Below the pieces are notes generated by a model. It was not told the origin of the DNA. It saw only the letters and a list, made by a program, of their open reading frames with translations, and did not search any database. From Algoriphagus alkaliphilus (lineage in GTDB: Bacteria; Bacteroidota; Bacteroidia; Cytophagales; Cyclobacteriaceae), in contig NZ_FMXE01000013.1 in assembly GCF_900103735.1 (NCBI RefSeq), forward strand, positions 1-64,000: 64,000 nucleotides of DNA, read 5' to 3'. A program made the translations under genes and the position numbers. Positions 1 through 7,046 of the stretch are shown here, one piece after another; within the stretch, counting starts at the first letter, position 1; the number at the start of each line of letters is the position of its first letter.

Positions 1-372
1 TCAGTCAGGGATAAACTCAGAAAATTTTCGATAAGGAAATTCAGAGGAAATATCCAAGAACTGTCATCTGCTATCAATGTCATGTTAAAAGGCTGGATTA
101 ACTATTACTGCAAGTTCCACAAATGGACAACGGTAGGATTATGGTTTTGGCTAAACAAGAAACTGATAGAATGGAAGATGGCACAGAAACGGAGACTGGG
201 TAAAAGGAAAGCAATCAGGTGGTTGGAAACAGTCTACCCAGGAAAGCCAAATCTTTTTGCTCACTGGCAACTGGTACCACCAACTCTTGGTAAGAAAAGG
301 AGGCCTAACTTTGGAAGCGTCCGCCGCGGCGGAGAGACTATCACGCACGGTGCTGTGAGAGGTTTGGGGTGA
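1..372 (+). CDS. Group II intron reverse transcriptase/maturase, C-terminal part
   Basis: The reading frame is open from the first base, so the gene begins upstream of the window. The visible part is the maturase (domain X) end of an intron-encoded protein: the segment from VMLKGWINYYCKF to LFAHWQLV is the usual C-terminal signature of group II intron proteins. The maturase binds the intron RNA and helps splicing and retrohoming. The polymerase domain is outside the window. The last 25 or so codons run into sequence that resembles intron domains V and VI, so the true end of the protein may be uncertain. No reason to think it is broken is visible here. Confidence 0.8.
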   Translation, partial: SVRDKLRKFSIRKFRGNIQELSSAINVMLKGWINYYCKFHKWTTVGLWFWLNKKLIEWKMAQKRRLGKRKAIRWLETVYPGKPNLFAHWQLVPPTLGKKRRPNFGSVRRGGETITHGAVRGLG

Positions 373-393
373 AATTCCCCTTACCTACTCGAC
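1..393 (+). mobile_element. Group II intron, 3' end
   Basis: Downstream of the maturase motif the sequence contains CACGGTGCTGTGAGAGG followed by a short hairpin (GGGG-TGAAAT-CCCC) and CCTACTCGAC. This is the pattern of the domain V 3' strand, domain VI with its branch-point side, and the 3' splice site of bacterial group II introns. The boundary is placed at 393. The next bases belong to the short leader of the VOC gene, so the intron sits in an intergenic position and does not interrupt that gene. The 5' strand of domain V (around 309-320) is less clear to me. Confidence 0.7.
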
Positions 394-412
394 AACCAAA
401 AATCCAAACGCT

Positions 413-793
413 ATGAAATCAGTAACAGTAGGTTGGTTTGAGATCCCGGTAGCGGATATGGACCGGGCAATTGCATTTTATCAAAAAGTTTTTGACTGCA
501 TATTGAACCAGCAGGAAATGGGCGATTTTCAAATGGCCTGGTTTCCATGGGATGAAAGCAAAGGTAGAGCAGGAGGGGGCTTAGTATTTCACAAAGACTT
601 CTATCATACTTCCAAACTGGCAGGAACGCTGATTTACTTTTCCTCAGAAGACTGCGAGGTGGAACTCAGTCGCGTGAAAGATGCAGGAGGAGAAGTGCAG
701 ATTCCTAAGCGGATGATCGCTCCGGACATCGGTTATATGGGAGTCTTCTTGGATTCAGAGGGAAACAGAATTGCAATTCATTCAATGGCTTAA
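413..793 (+). CDS. VOC family (glyoxalase-like) protein
   Basis: A 126-residue protein with the fold signature of the vicinal oxygen chelate superfamily: VGWFEIPVADMDRAIAFYQKVF at the start, a middle strand pair, and GYMGVFLDSEGNRIAIHS at the end. This matches the single-domain glyoxalase/bleomycin-resistance/dioxygenase group, which are usually metal-dependent enzymes or binding proteins acting on small electrophiles. The substrate cannot be told from sequence. The gene lies 20 bases after the group II intron and is convergent with the broken toxin gene that ends at 810. Confidence 0.85.
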   Translation: MKSVTVGWFEIPVADMDRAIAFYQKVFDCILNQQEMGDFQMAWFPWDESKGRAGGGLVFHKDFYHTSKLAGTLIYFSSEDCEVELSRVKDAGGEVQIPKRMIAPDIGYMGVFLDSEGNRIAIHSMA

Positions 794-809
794 AAAAATA
801 TCTAAGGTT

Positions 810-1125
810 TTACCTTTTGCTCCAAATTTTCGGATTTTGGCTAGTGTGGAATACCGCTCTGACGTTGACTACATTTTCTGACTCCTCAATTGTGAAATGA
901 ATCATAAAAGAAAAATTTTTCATTGGCAGACAGCGAACATTCTCATATCTAACCTGAAAAAAATGGATTCAATTTCAATCCTTCCAAATGAGTTTTTAAT
1001 TCGTTTGAAAATCGCAATCCCAAACCGATTGACTTATTTTCATAGCAAAAAGCAAAACCCTCGATATCAAATGCAGCTTCCTCGCTGATGATTACTTTAT
1101 AGAGTTTTTTGTTTGAGCTTTTCAT
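810..1125 (-). pseudogene. RelE/ParE-family toxin with a one-base frameshift
   Basis: Reading the minus strand from an ATG at 1125 gives MKSSNKKLYKVIISEEAAFD, continuing to LEGLKLNPFF and then a stop shortly after a run of seven T (957-963 on the plus strand). Removing one T lets the frame continue as QVRYENVRCLPMKNFSFMIH to RAVFHTSQNP and a stop at 810. The joined 104-residue product has the length and typical motifs of ParE-like toxins (NPF.QVRY.N.RCLP, IRAVFHTS-NP). The span is 105 codons plus one base. It overlaps the antitoxin end by 29 bases, as usual in these operons. The toxin is therefore inactivated, rescued by slippage at the homopolymer, or the base is a sequencing error. Confidence 0.8.
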
Positions 1126-1312
1126 TTAAATTTTCAAAAAATATATCCAAAGAAACATCGTTTTCAGGGTTTGAATTTTTTATTCTCTCCAATACTTCTT
1201 GCTGATGTTCAACAGGTATTTCAGTAGTTATATCAAAAGAAATCCCCATTTCGCCCATCAGTTGCATAAAAAAGGAAAGCTTTTCTTCGGGTATTTGAAC
1301 TGTTATTTTCAT
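1097..1312 (-). CDS. Small antitoxin of a ParE-type toxin-antitoxin pair
   Basis: A 71-residue protein (MKITVQIPEEKLSFFMQLMG...), with a short N-terminal beta strand and acidic helices, resembling the addiction-module components found before RelE/ParE toxins in Bacteroidota. It overlaps the start of the frameshifted toxin gene by 29 bases, the standard antitoxin-first order. No separate DNA-binding domain is obvious. Its ATG lies at the edge of the first copy of a 100-bp tandem repeat, so its leader is present three times. The assignment as antitoxin rests mainly on gene order, since the sequence is not strongly diagnostic. Confidence 0.7.
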   Translation of the reverse strand: MKITVQIPEEKLSFFMQLMGEMGISFDITTEIPVEHQQEVLERIKNSNPENDVSLDIFFENLNEKLKQKTL

Positions 1313-1604
1313 GTGTTTATAATTTGTTTTTTAGCGGCCACATGGAATCTCGCATTTTGGATAATCATCCCAGTGTGTGAGCCCGTAAATACGGGATCAT
1401 GCTCGATTTCATGTGTTTATAATTTGTTTTTTAGCGGCCACATGGAATCTCGCATTTTGGATAATCATCCCAGTGTGTGAGCCCGTAAATACGGGATCAT
1501 GCTCGATTTCATGTGTTTATAATTTGTTTTTTAGCGGCCACATGGAATCTCGCATGGATTATAATCATCCCTCAGTGTAGTCGCTTTGGATTATGCTCGA
1601 TTTC
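1307..1604. repeat. Three tandem copies of a 100-bp unit over the antitoxin promoter
   Basis: The landmark ATGTGTTTAT recurs at 1311, 1411 and 1511, giving an exact 100-bp period. Copies 1 and 2 are nearly identical. Copy 3 has diverged in its second half, losing the palindrome. Each of the first two copies holds CCCGTAAATACGGG, an inverted repeat with six-base arms. On the minus strand every copy ends with the antitoxin start codon and its upstream 90 bases, so the control region of the toxin-antitoxin operon has been triplicated. A shorter relative with matching ends lies at 37630-37709. Confidence 0.9.
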
Positions 1605-1656
1605 TCTCATGACTTCAGAATTTACTTTAATGTAATCAAAATTCGGTCAAAAAAAT

Positions 1657-2217
1657 TCAAACCAAAACCACTCGCAGGCTCTTTGCCCCATGTGCTCCGA
1701 TGACGAGCGATTGCTCAATGTCGGCTGTTTTGGATGGGCCTGCGATAAAAAGCCCAAAGCCTGAGTGGGCGTTTCCGACTAAATCGTAGCCCTGATGCAT
1801 GGTTTCGACCAGCTTAGATCGGTCGAGCACAATCACTAGATGCTCTGTGATAAATGGCAAAGCGCGAAGTCCAAGGTTGGTATCTTCCAGCCAGATGGCC
1901 CCGTTTTCCGCTACTCCAAATTGTCCATCCAAAATAGCCAAACCCAGATCTTCCAATTCGTGGGGATCCTCCGGTAAAGTTAAATTTCCGGTAGTCCTGA
2001 AATGGGCTGAAAGGGAAATGACTTTTTGAAAATTCATGCAGGGAATCCACTTTTTAAATTCGGCCTTGGAAAGCATCTCGCCTTTATTTCCTAAAATGGA
2101 TTGTCTAAATACCTCCTCCAAATCACCGGAAAGGCGAAAATCAGGAATTTCAGGAAGTGATTTACTTTCCGAAGAAACGCCACGGATGGCCGCTAATATT
2201 TTTTCCCGACTGCTCAT
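1657..2217 (-). CDS. lutC: Lactate utilisation protein C (LUD domain)
   Basis: 186 residues starting MSSREKILAAIRG, ending just before 1657. It matches the LutC/YkgG family with one LUD domain (GQFGVAENGAIWLED, a short acidic stretch, and GPSKTADIEQSLVIGAHGAKSL). The family forms, with LutA and LutB, an iron-sulfur complex in the cytoplasm that oxidises L-lactate to pyruvate. The start at 2217 overlaps the lutB stop as ATGA. An upstream ATG at 2289 would give an unusual extension inside lutB and is not used. It is the last gene of the lutABC operon. The downstream location of a rhamnose pathway that makes lactate fits this role. Confidence 0.93.
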   Translation of the reverse strand: MSSREKILAAIRGVSSESKSLPEIPDFRLSGDLEEVFRQSILGNKGEMLSKAEFKKWIPCMNFQKVISLSAHFRTTGNLTLPEDPHELEDLGLAILDGQFGVAENGAIWLEDTNLGLRALPFITEHLVIVLDRSKLVETMHQGYDLVGNAHSGFGLFIAGPSKTADIEQSLVIGAHGAKSLRVVLV

Positions 2218-3572
2218 GGACGGTTCTTTTGATACCATTGCTGAAAAGTTTCTGTGGGAGTTTCCGGCAGGTTTCGGCTTTTTCCCCAAGTATTCAAAGG
2301 ATGATAGATCATGCTGTCCGGCAAAGCTCTCAATGCTGCTCGCATCAGATTTCCGGAGATTTTATAGGCCAGGGGACTTTTGAAAATCCCATTTGCCAAC
2401 TTCATGGAAAGTCCCTTTCCAAATTCCCCATGGGTTTTGGTGATCTCCTGCCGCCATTCGTAGAGTTGCTCATGAATGTTGATTTTCACAGGACACACAT
2501 CCGAACAGCTGCCGCAAAGCGTGGAGGCGAAAGGCAGCGTGCTGTGTTTTTTCATATCCAGTCCCGGCGATAGGATCGAGCCTATCGGTCCGGGAACTGT
2601 ACTGCCATAGCTGAACCCACCGCTTCTTCGATAGATTGGGCAGGTGTTCATGCATGCGCCGCAGCGGATACATTTGAGCGAATTCTTGAATTTTTCCCGT
2701 GCCAGTTGAGCAGTTCGGCCGTTGTCAACCAACACGATGTGAATTTCCTTACCTGGAGACGGACTTCTGAAGTGGGAATTGTAATTGGTGATGGGTTGCC
2801 CGGTGGCAGAGCGGGCGAGTAATCTCAGGAATACGCCCAAGTCTTTTCTGCGGGGAAGAATCTTTTCGATTCCCATACAGGCAATGTGGACATCAGCCAA
2901 GTGAACGCCCATATCGGCATTTCCTTCATTAGTACAGACTACAAATTCTCCGGTTTCGGCAATACCGAAATTGACTCCTGTGATCGCAACTTTTGCACCC
3001 AGGAATTTTTCTCTTAGGTGAATCCTGGCTGCTTGTGTGAGATAATAAGGATCATCATTTCCCTTTTCGGTTTGGAGTTTTTCATGGAAAAGGTCGGAGA
3101 TTTCGCCCTTTTTTAAATGAATGGCAGGAAGGACGATGTGACTTGGCGGTTGATTCAAAAATTGAACGATACGCTCACCCAGGTCAGTGTCCACCACTTC
3201 TATTCCTTCTTTTTCCAGATAGGGATTCAGATGGCATTCTTCGGTCAGAATGGATTTGCTCTTGACGATAGCTTTGCAGTTTTTCTCCTGGAGAATCCTT
3301 AGAACGTGCTGATTATGCTCTTCAGCATCAGCGGCCCAGTGGATTTTAATCCCGTTTTGAAGTGCATTTCGCTCGAAATCTTCCAGGTATGAGGCCAAAT
3401 TCACCAAGACGTTGTCCTTGATCTGAGAGGCCAAATCCCGGAGTTGTTCCCACTCGGGAATGGTTTTGCTGATGCGGTCGCGCTTATCCCGGACAAACCA
3501 CAGCGTTTCGTCATGCCATTTCGCTTTGGCCTGATCTTTCAGAAACTCGGTGGCATTTTCGGGATGACTCAT
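2214..3572 (-). CDS. lutB: Lactate utilisation protein B, iron-sulfur subunit
   Basis: 452 residues. The N-terminal two thirds form a LUD domain. The C-terminal third holds two cysteine clusters, CIRCGACMNTCP and CGSCSDVCP, for two [4Fe-4S] centres, as in LutB/YkgF. A LUD motif is seen in VAITGVNFGIAETGEFVVCTNEGN. It acts with LutA and LutC in lactate oxidation, passing electrons onward, probably to the quinone pool. It overlaps lutA by ATGA at its start and lutC by ATGA at its end, so the three are translationally coupled. Length is normal for the family. Confidence 0.95.
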   Translation of the reverse strand: MSHPENATEFLKDQAKAKWHDETLWFVRDKRDRISKTIPEWEQLRDLASQIKDNVLVNLASYLEDFERNALQNGIKIHWAADAEEHNQHVLRILQEKNCKAIVKSKSILTEECHLNPYLEKEGIEVVDTDLGERIVQFLNQPPSHIVLPAIHLKKGEISDLFHEKLQTEKGNDDPYYLTQAARIHLREKFLGAKVAITGVNFGIAETGEFVVCTNEGNADMGVHLADVHIACMGIEKILPRRKDLGVFLRLLARSATGQPITNYNSHFRSPSPGKEIHIVLVDNGRTAQLAREKFKNSLKCIRCGACMNTCPIYRRSGGFSYGSTVPGPIGSILSPGLDMKKHSTLPFASTLCGSCSDVCPVKINIHEQLYEWRQEITKTHGEFGKGLSMKLANGIFKSPLAYKISGNLMRAALRALPDSMIYHPLNTWGKSRNLPETPTETFQQWYQKNRP

Positions 3573-4327
3573 GTGATCGCTTGGTTTAGGATTTCAGCGA
3601 TGTGCATAAACTTGATTTTTTGTCCTTCTCGTGTGGCAATTCCTTCCAGGTGCATGATGCAGGACATATCGCCACCAGTGATGATTTCTACCTGATGTTG
3701 GAGATGATCCTCCAGTCGGTCCCTTCCCATGCGGATCGAAAGAGCTTCCTCCGTGACGGCAAAAGTCCCCCCAAATCCACAGCATTCGTCTGTCCTGTCG
3801 AGCTCCACCCAATCCAAACCTTCCAGGTTTCCCAAAAGTTTTCGGGCTTTATTGAATGGTATCTGGTTGAGCTCCGAACTGGAAGCCAGGCGTAATCCAC
3901 GCTGCCCATGGCAGGAAGCATGGTAGCCGACCCGATGTTGAAACCTGCCTTCCAGCCGTTCTACTTTCAGGATGTCTGTAATGAATTCGGTCAATTCAAA
4001 GACCTTATCATGGAGTTCCTTTTGCTCTTTTTCTAAACTCGGAACTCTTGGAGAATGCTCCTTGACATGCAACACGCAGCTTCCCGAAGGTGCAACTACA
4101 TAATCAAAGTTCTTGAAAATGGCAACAAAATGCCGGGTTGTTCCAATTGTATCTCGCTCATAACCAGCATTTGCCAGCGGCTGCCCGCAGCAGGTTTGGC
4201 CTGCCGGAAAGCTGACCTTGCATCCTAATTTTTCCAATAACTCCAGGGTGGCGATTCCTACTTTGGGGTAGAATTGATCCACATAGCAAGGGATAAATAA
4301 GGCAACGTTCGGCTTGAAGTTTTCCAT
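3569..4327 (-). CDS. lutA: Lactate utilisation protein A, cysteine-rich subunit
   Basis: 252 residues made of two cysteine-rich CCG domains, as in LutA/YkgE and the heterodisulfide reductase/GlpC subunits: IPCYVDQFYP and TCCGQPLANAGY in the first, CHGQRGL and ECCGFGGTFAV in the second. The domains bind an iron-sulfur cluster used in lactate oxidation. It is first in the lutABC operon and starts 16 bases after the kinase gene on the same strand, so lactate oxidation appears to be transcribed together with rhamnose catabolism. Confidence 0.95.
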   Translation of the reverse strand: MENFKPNVALFIPCYVDQFYPKVGIATLELLEKLGCKVSFPAGQTCCGQPLANAGYERDTIGTTRHFVAIFKNFDYVVAPSGSCVLHVKEHSPRVPSLEKEQKELHDKVFELTEFITDILKVERLEGRFQHRVGYHASCHGQRGLRLASSSELNQIPFNKARKLLGNLEGLDWVELDRTDECCGFGGTFAVTEEALSIRMGRDRLEDHLQHQVEIITGGDMSCIMHLEGIATREGQKIKFMHIAEILNQAIT

Positions 4328-4343
4328 TTGGGGTAAGTTAAAC

Positions 4344-5672
4344 CTAGGAGTCCAGATTCACCAGCATTGCAGCACCTAATGCCGAACCGTTTGGGAAATC
4401 ACTGGGTATGATCTCCATTTCAGGAAGTTTTTTACGAAGCATCTCCAGAAATATAACGTTGGCATTGAAGCCTCCATCCACAAACAGCCGATTCACCGGC
4501 GCACCTTCAAGGACAAGTTGGATTGAGGCCACTTGAATGTCGGTAAGCTCATGGAGGAAGGTATAGTAGGCTTCAGTGAATTCTGAAAAACTATTCCAAT
4601 CGCTGGAATCAACTTTTTCAAGTCCATAGTCAGCAGGTTTCAGGTATTTAAAGCCGATTCGCTTTTTCGGGTTTTTGCTCACTTTTTGATAGAGCGCCTC
4701 ATCGAATTTTAGCTTTTTGTAAGTGCCAAGGGGAAGTGTCCAATGCGCATACATTTCCTCTACCTGGACTTTGTGCTCCTCGCCGATAAATAACCTGGAA
4801 ATTTTGATGGGTTGTCCTGTTATGCTTAGGAATTGAAGACAATCTTTGTAAAGTTCAGATTCTGTAAGAGAGGTTTTGTTAAATGGGTTGATGCTGATCG
4901 CCCAAGTTCCGGTGGAAAGTAGGGCAAAAGGCTCTTTTTCTTGCTTCAGATAAGGCAAAAGTGCACCGGAGGAGTCATGAACACCTATTCCGCAGGGAAT
5001 TCCTCCAAGTTCAGGTTTTGTTTTCAATAAAGAATTACCTGGGAGAATCGGGGGCAAAAGTGCTTCGATTCCTTCTCTTTTGACCCAATCATGGTAATCC
5101 ATTTTCCCGAAATCCCAAAGTCCGGTATGACAGCCTATACTGGTGTAGTCCGAGACCATTTCTCCGGTGAAAATCAAGCTTAAATATTGGGGTAAGTGAA
5201 GGCAATGACGTACCTTTTTGAAATACTCCGGTTTGGCATATTTGAGAAAATAGAGCTGAAGCCCAGAGTTGAGCATGGCCAGCGGAGGGGAGGAGGTTTG
5301 CTGGCAAAAGGCTGCTTTTCCTCCGTTTTCGGAATAAAAACGCTTCAACAGATCCTCCGGAAAAGGCTTAAGGTAATCGTAAAGTGGCGTGACAGGTTCC
5401 CCATTTTCATCTGTTTGGACAAATGAAGCACCGTGACCTGAAAAATTGAGTTTTTTGATTTCGAATTCCTGAGATTTTAATGCTTCGCAAAAGGTGTTCA
5501 ACATCCATTCCCGAAGGGGAAGAATAGGCTCACTGGGAAAGTCGTCTTCGTCAGGGATTGCTTGAATCCGCGTGTAGGTACTGTGGACTTCTTTTAGATT
5601 TTCATCAAAAAGAAAGAATTTTTTATTCGTTTTTCCGATGTCAAAGACAGCAGTGACAGGAGTTTTGGGCAT
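4344..5672 (-). CDS. FGGY-family sugar kinase, probable L-rhamnulokinase
   Basis: 442 residues with the two actin-like ATPase halves of FGGY carbohydrate kinases: AVFDIGKTNKKFFLFD at the N-terminus (phosphate 1 motif with the catalytic region FSGHGAS), LLSTGTWAISINPF (phosphate 2), and VDGGFNANVIFLEML plus FPNGSALGAAMLV near the end. It phosphorylates a ketose at C1. The sequence alone does not separate rhamnulose from fuculose as substrate. The neighbours (rhamnose isomerase, rhamnulose-1-phosphate aldolase and lactate oxidation) favour L-rhamnulose. The spacing of 16 bases to lutA suggests one transcript. Confidence 0.85.
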   Translation of the reverse strand: MPKTPVTAVFDIGKTNKKFFLFDENLKEVHSTYTRIQAIPDEDDFPSEPILPLREWMLNTFCEALKSQEFEIKKLNFSGHGASFVQTDENGEPVTPLYDYLKPFPEDLLKRFYSENGGKAAFCQQTSSPPLAMLNSGLQLYFLKYAKPEYFKKVRHCLHLPQYLSLIFTGEMVSDYTSIGCHTGLWDFGKMDYHDWVKREGIEALLPPILPGNSLLKTKPELGGIPCGIGVHDSSGALLPYLKQEKEPFALLSTGTWAISINPFNKTSLTESELYKDCLQFLSITGQPIKISRLFIGEEHKVQVEEMYAHWTLPLGTYKKLKFDEALYQKVSKNPKKRIGFKYLKPADYGLEKVDSSDWNSFSEFTEAYYTFLHELTDIQVASIQLVLEGAPVNRLFVDGGFNANVIFLEMLRKKLPEMEIIPSDFPNGSALGAAMLVNLDS

Positions 5673-5683
5673 TTATGATTTTA

Positions 5684-5747
5684 GATTTACGAAGTACGAT
5701 TTACGAGATGGTAAAATAAGTAGGATTTACGAAGTACGATTTACGAG
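5684..5747. repeat. Two direct copies of a GATTTACGAAGTACG-type intergenic repeat
   Basis: The motif GATTTACGAAGTACGATT occurs at 5684 and again at 5724, 40 bases apart, upstream of the kinase. A looser version (GTACGAAGTACGAAGTAC) precedes cysS at 32775-32795. Such imperfect motifs are common between genes in this phylum. They lie in a 285-base gap (5673-5957) that otherwise shows only AT-rich filler with TTTTTCAAT repeats. Confidence 0.7.
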
Positions 5748-5867
5748 CTAGTGAGTAGCGTTGATAGTTACAACCAAGGAGATGACCTCGAAGGCTGAAT
5801 ATCGATTGTCCAAGAAGAGAATCTTTCAATTTTTCAATCTTCCAATTTTTCAATAAAGAACATCGAA

Positions 5868-5887
5868 CCTGCCTTACGGCAGACAGG
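5868..5887. repeat. CCTGCC hairpin repeat
   Basis: CCTGCCTTACGGCAGACAGG forms a short hairpin (CTGCC-TTAC-GGCAG). Relatives are at 37611-37630 and 50955-50972. All three are intergenic, which marks a dispersed hairpin family rather than a gene-specific site. Confidence 0.6.
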
Positions 5888-5957
5888 CACTGAATATCGA
5901 ACGCCGAAGTTGCAGAACTCCCAATCTTCCTAACTTCCCTACTTCCAAACCTCTCAA

Positions 5958-6995
5958 CTACAAAGACTTTCTCAAGGTCATCCGGAATTGATTTTTGATT
6001 GGAATTCGGTCCTCAATCCCCAAAATTTGCTCGGCAATGGTTTTGCCCATTTTCTGAAAATCCGTGGAGATGGTAGTTATTCCCTCTGCAAGGATTTCTT
6101 TCAGGGGGGTGTCGTTGTATGAAATGATCCCGATGTCTCTGCCAAGTTTAAACATCTGTTCCCGTGATTTCTTGACAATGTTTACCAGATCTGTTTCTGC
6201 CAAGACGATATGACAATCTCCCATATCCAGCTGCTCGTCGTCATCTACGCCGTCAACGATAAGATTTTTGAAATCATGGAAAAAGCAAAAACGCTTAAAT
6301 CCATCCATGATTTCTACAGGATATAGGTCGCCTTTTGGGAAAACCAAAATCAGCCTGGTGTATTTTCTCAAATGTGAAATGCCTGACTCCAGTACTTCAA
6401 AGATGTCTTTTGAAAAGTCCTGATAGACTCCCGGGAATTCATTTTCGTGGTCTTTTACGGCCCGGTCAATGATCAGAAGTTTATCCTTGGGGATTCTCGT
6501 GATGAGGTCATATGCTGTTTCAGGGTGTCCAAGACTGTTGAAGAAATGAGGAGCTAATACATAATAGTTGTAATTTCCGATGTTGGATTCCAACAAATCC
6601 TCCAATAAGTTTCGATTGTAATGATGAATCTGCAGATCCACCGTAGCATCTGCTCCTAGTGTCTCGATAATCGAATAATAGATGATCTTTTTATACGAAC
6701 TCAGTTTGTTGAAAAGCAAGAGTACCTTGACCTTATGTCCCATATGAGTAGACGAAATATAAAAGCCTTTGCCTCTCACCGAAGAAATGATTCCCCTGTC
6801 ACGAAGTTCATTGTAGGCTTTTTCCACCGTGTCACGGGAAAGGAGAAAATCAAAACTTGTCTCATTAATAGAGGGAATTCTGTCTCCGATTTTAAGTTTT
6901 CCCTTTTCGATGTCCTCTAGGATCAAATTGACCACCTGGAGATATTTCGGTGTGCGAGAATCCACAGCGATTTTTTCGGATTTGTCAAGAAGCAT
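5958..6995 (-). CDS. GntR-type regulator with LacI-like sensor domain
   Basis: 345 residues. Residues 10-85 form a GntR winged helix (VVNLILEDIEKGKLKIGDRIPSI, then the recognition region SRDTVEKAYNELRDRGIISS). The rest is a periplasmic-binding-protein-like sensor domain as in AraR, with GRDIGIISYNDTPLKEILA and EGITTISTDFQKMGKTIAEQ near the end. This architecture is used for sugar-responsive repressors in Bacteroidota and Firmicutes. Placed between the kinase and the aldolase, it most likely controls the rhamnose genes. The ligand, rhamnose or an intermediate, is inferred only from position. A candidate target is the phased GACAG array at 9371-9395. Confidence 0.88.
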   Translation of the reverse strand: MLLDKSEKIAVDSRTPKYLQVVNLILEDIEKGKLKIGDRIPSINETSFDFLLSRDTVEKAYNELRDRGIISSVRGKGFYISSTHMGHKVKVLLLFNKLSSYKKIIYYSIIETLGADATVDLQIHHYNRNLLEDLLESNIGNYNYYVLAPHFFNSLGHPETAYDLITRIPKDKLLIIDRAVKDHENEFPGVYQDFSKDIFEVLESGISHLRKYTRLILVFPKGDLYPVEIMDGFKRFCFFHDFKNLIVDGVDDDEQLDMGDCHIVLAETDLVNIVKKSREQMFKLGRDIGIISYNDTPLKEILAEGITTISTDFQKMGKTIAEQILGIEDRIPIKNQFRMTLRKSL

Positions 6996-7046
6996 AGGTT
7001 ACTGGGTCTATTGGCTTGGGTAAATCAGGGTAATAAAGAATCGAAT

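Noticed and set aside
897..1088. Open frame of 63 codons on the plus strand
   Set aside because: It is antisense to the frameshifted toxin, whose minus-strand protein is recognisable.
1307..1604. CRISPR-like array
   Set aside because: The unit is 100 bp, tandem, without spacers, so it is a simple tandem duplication.
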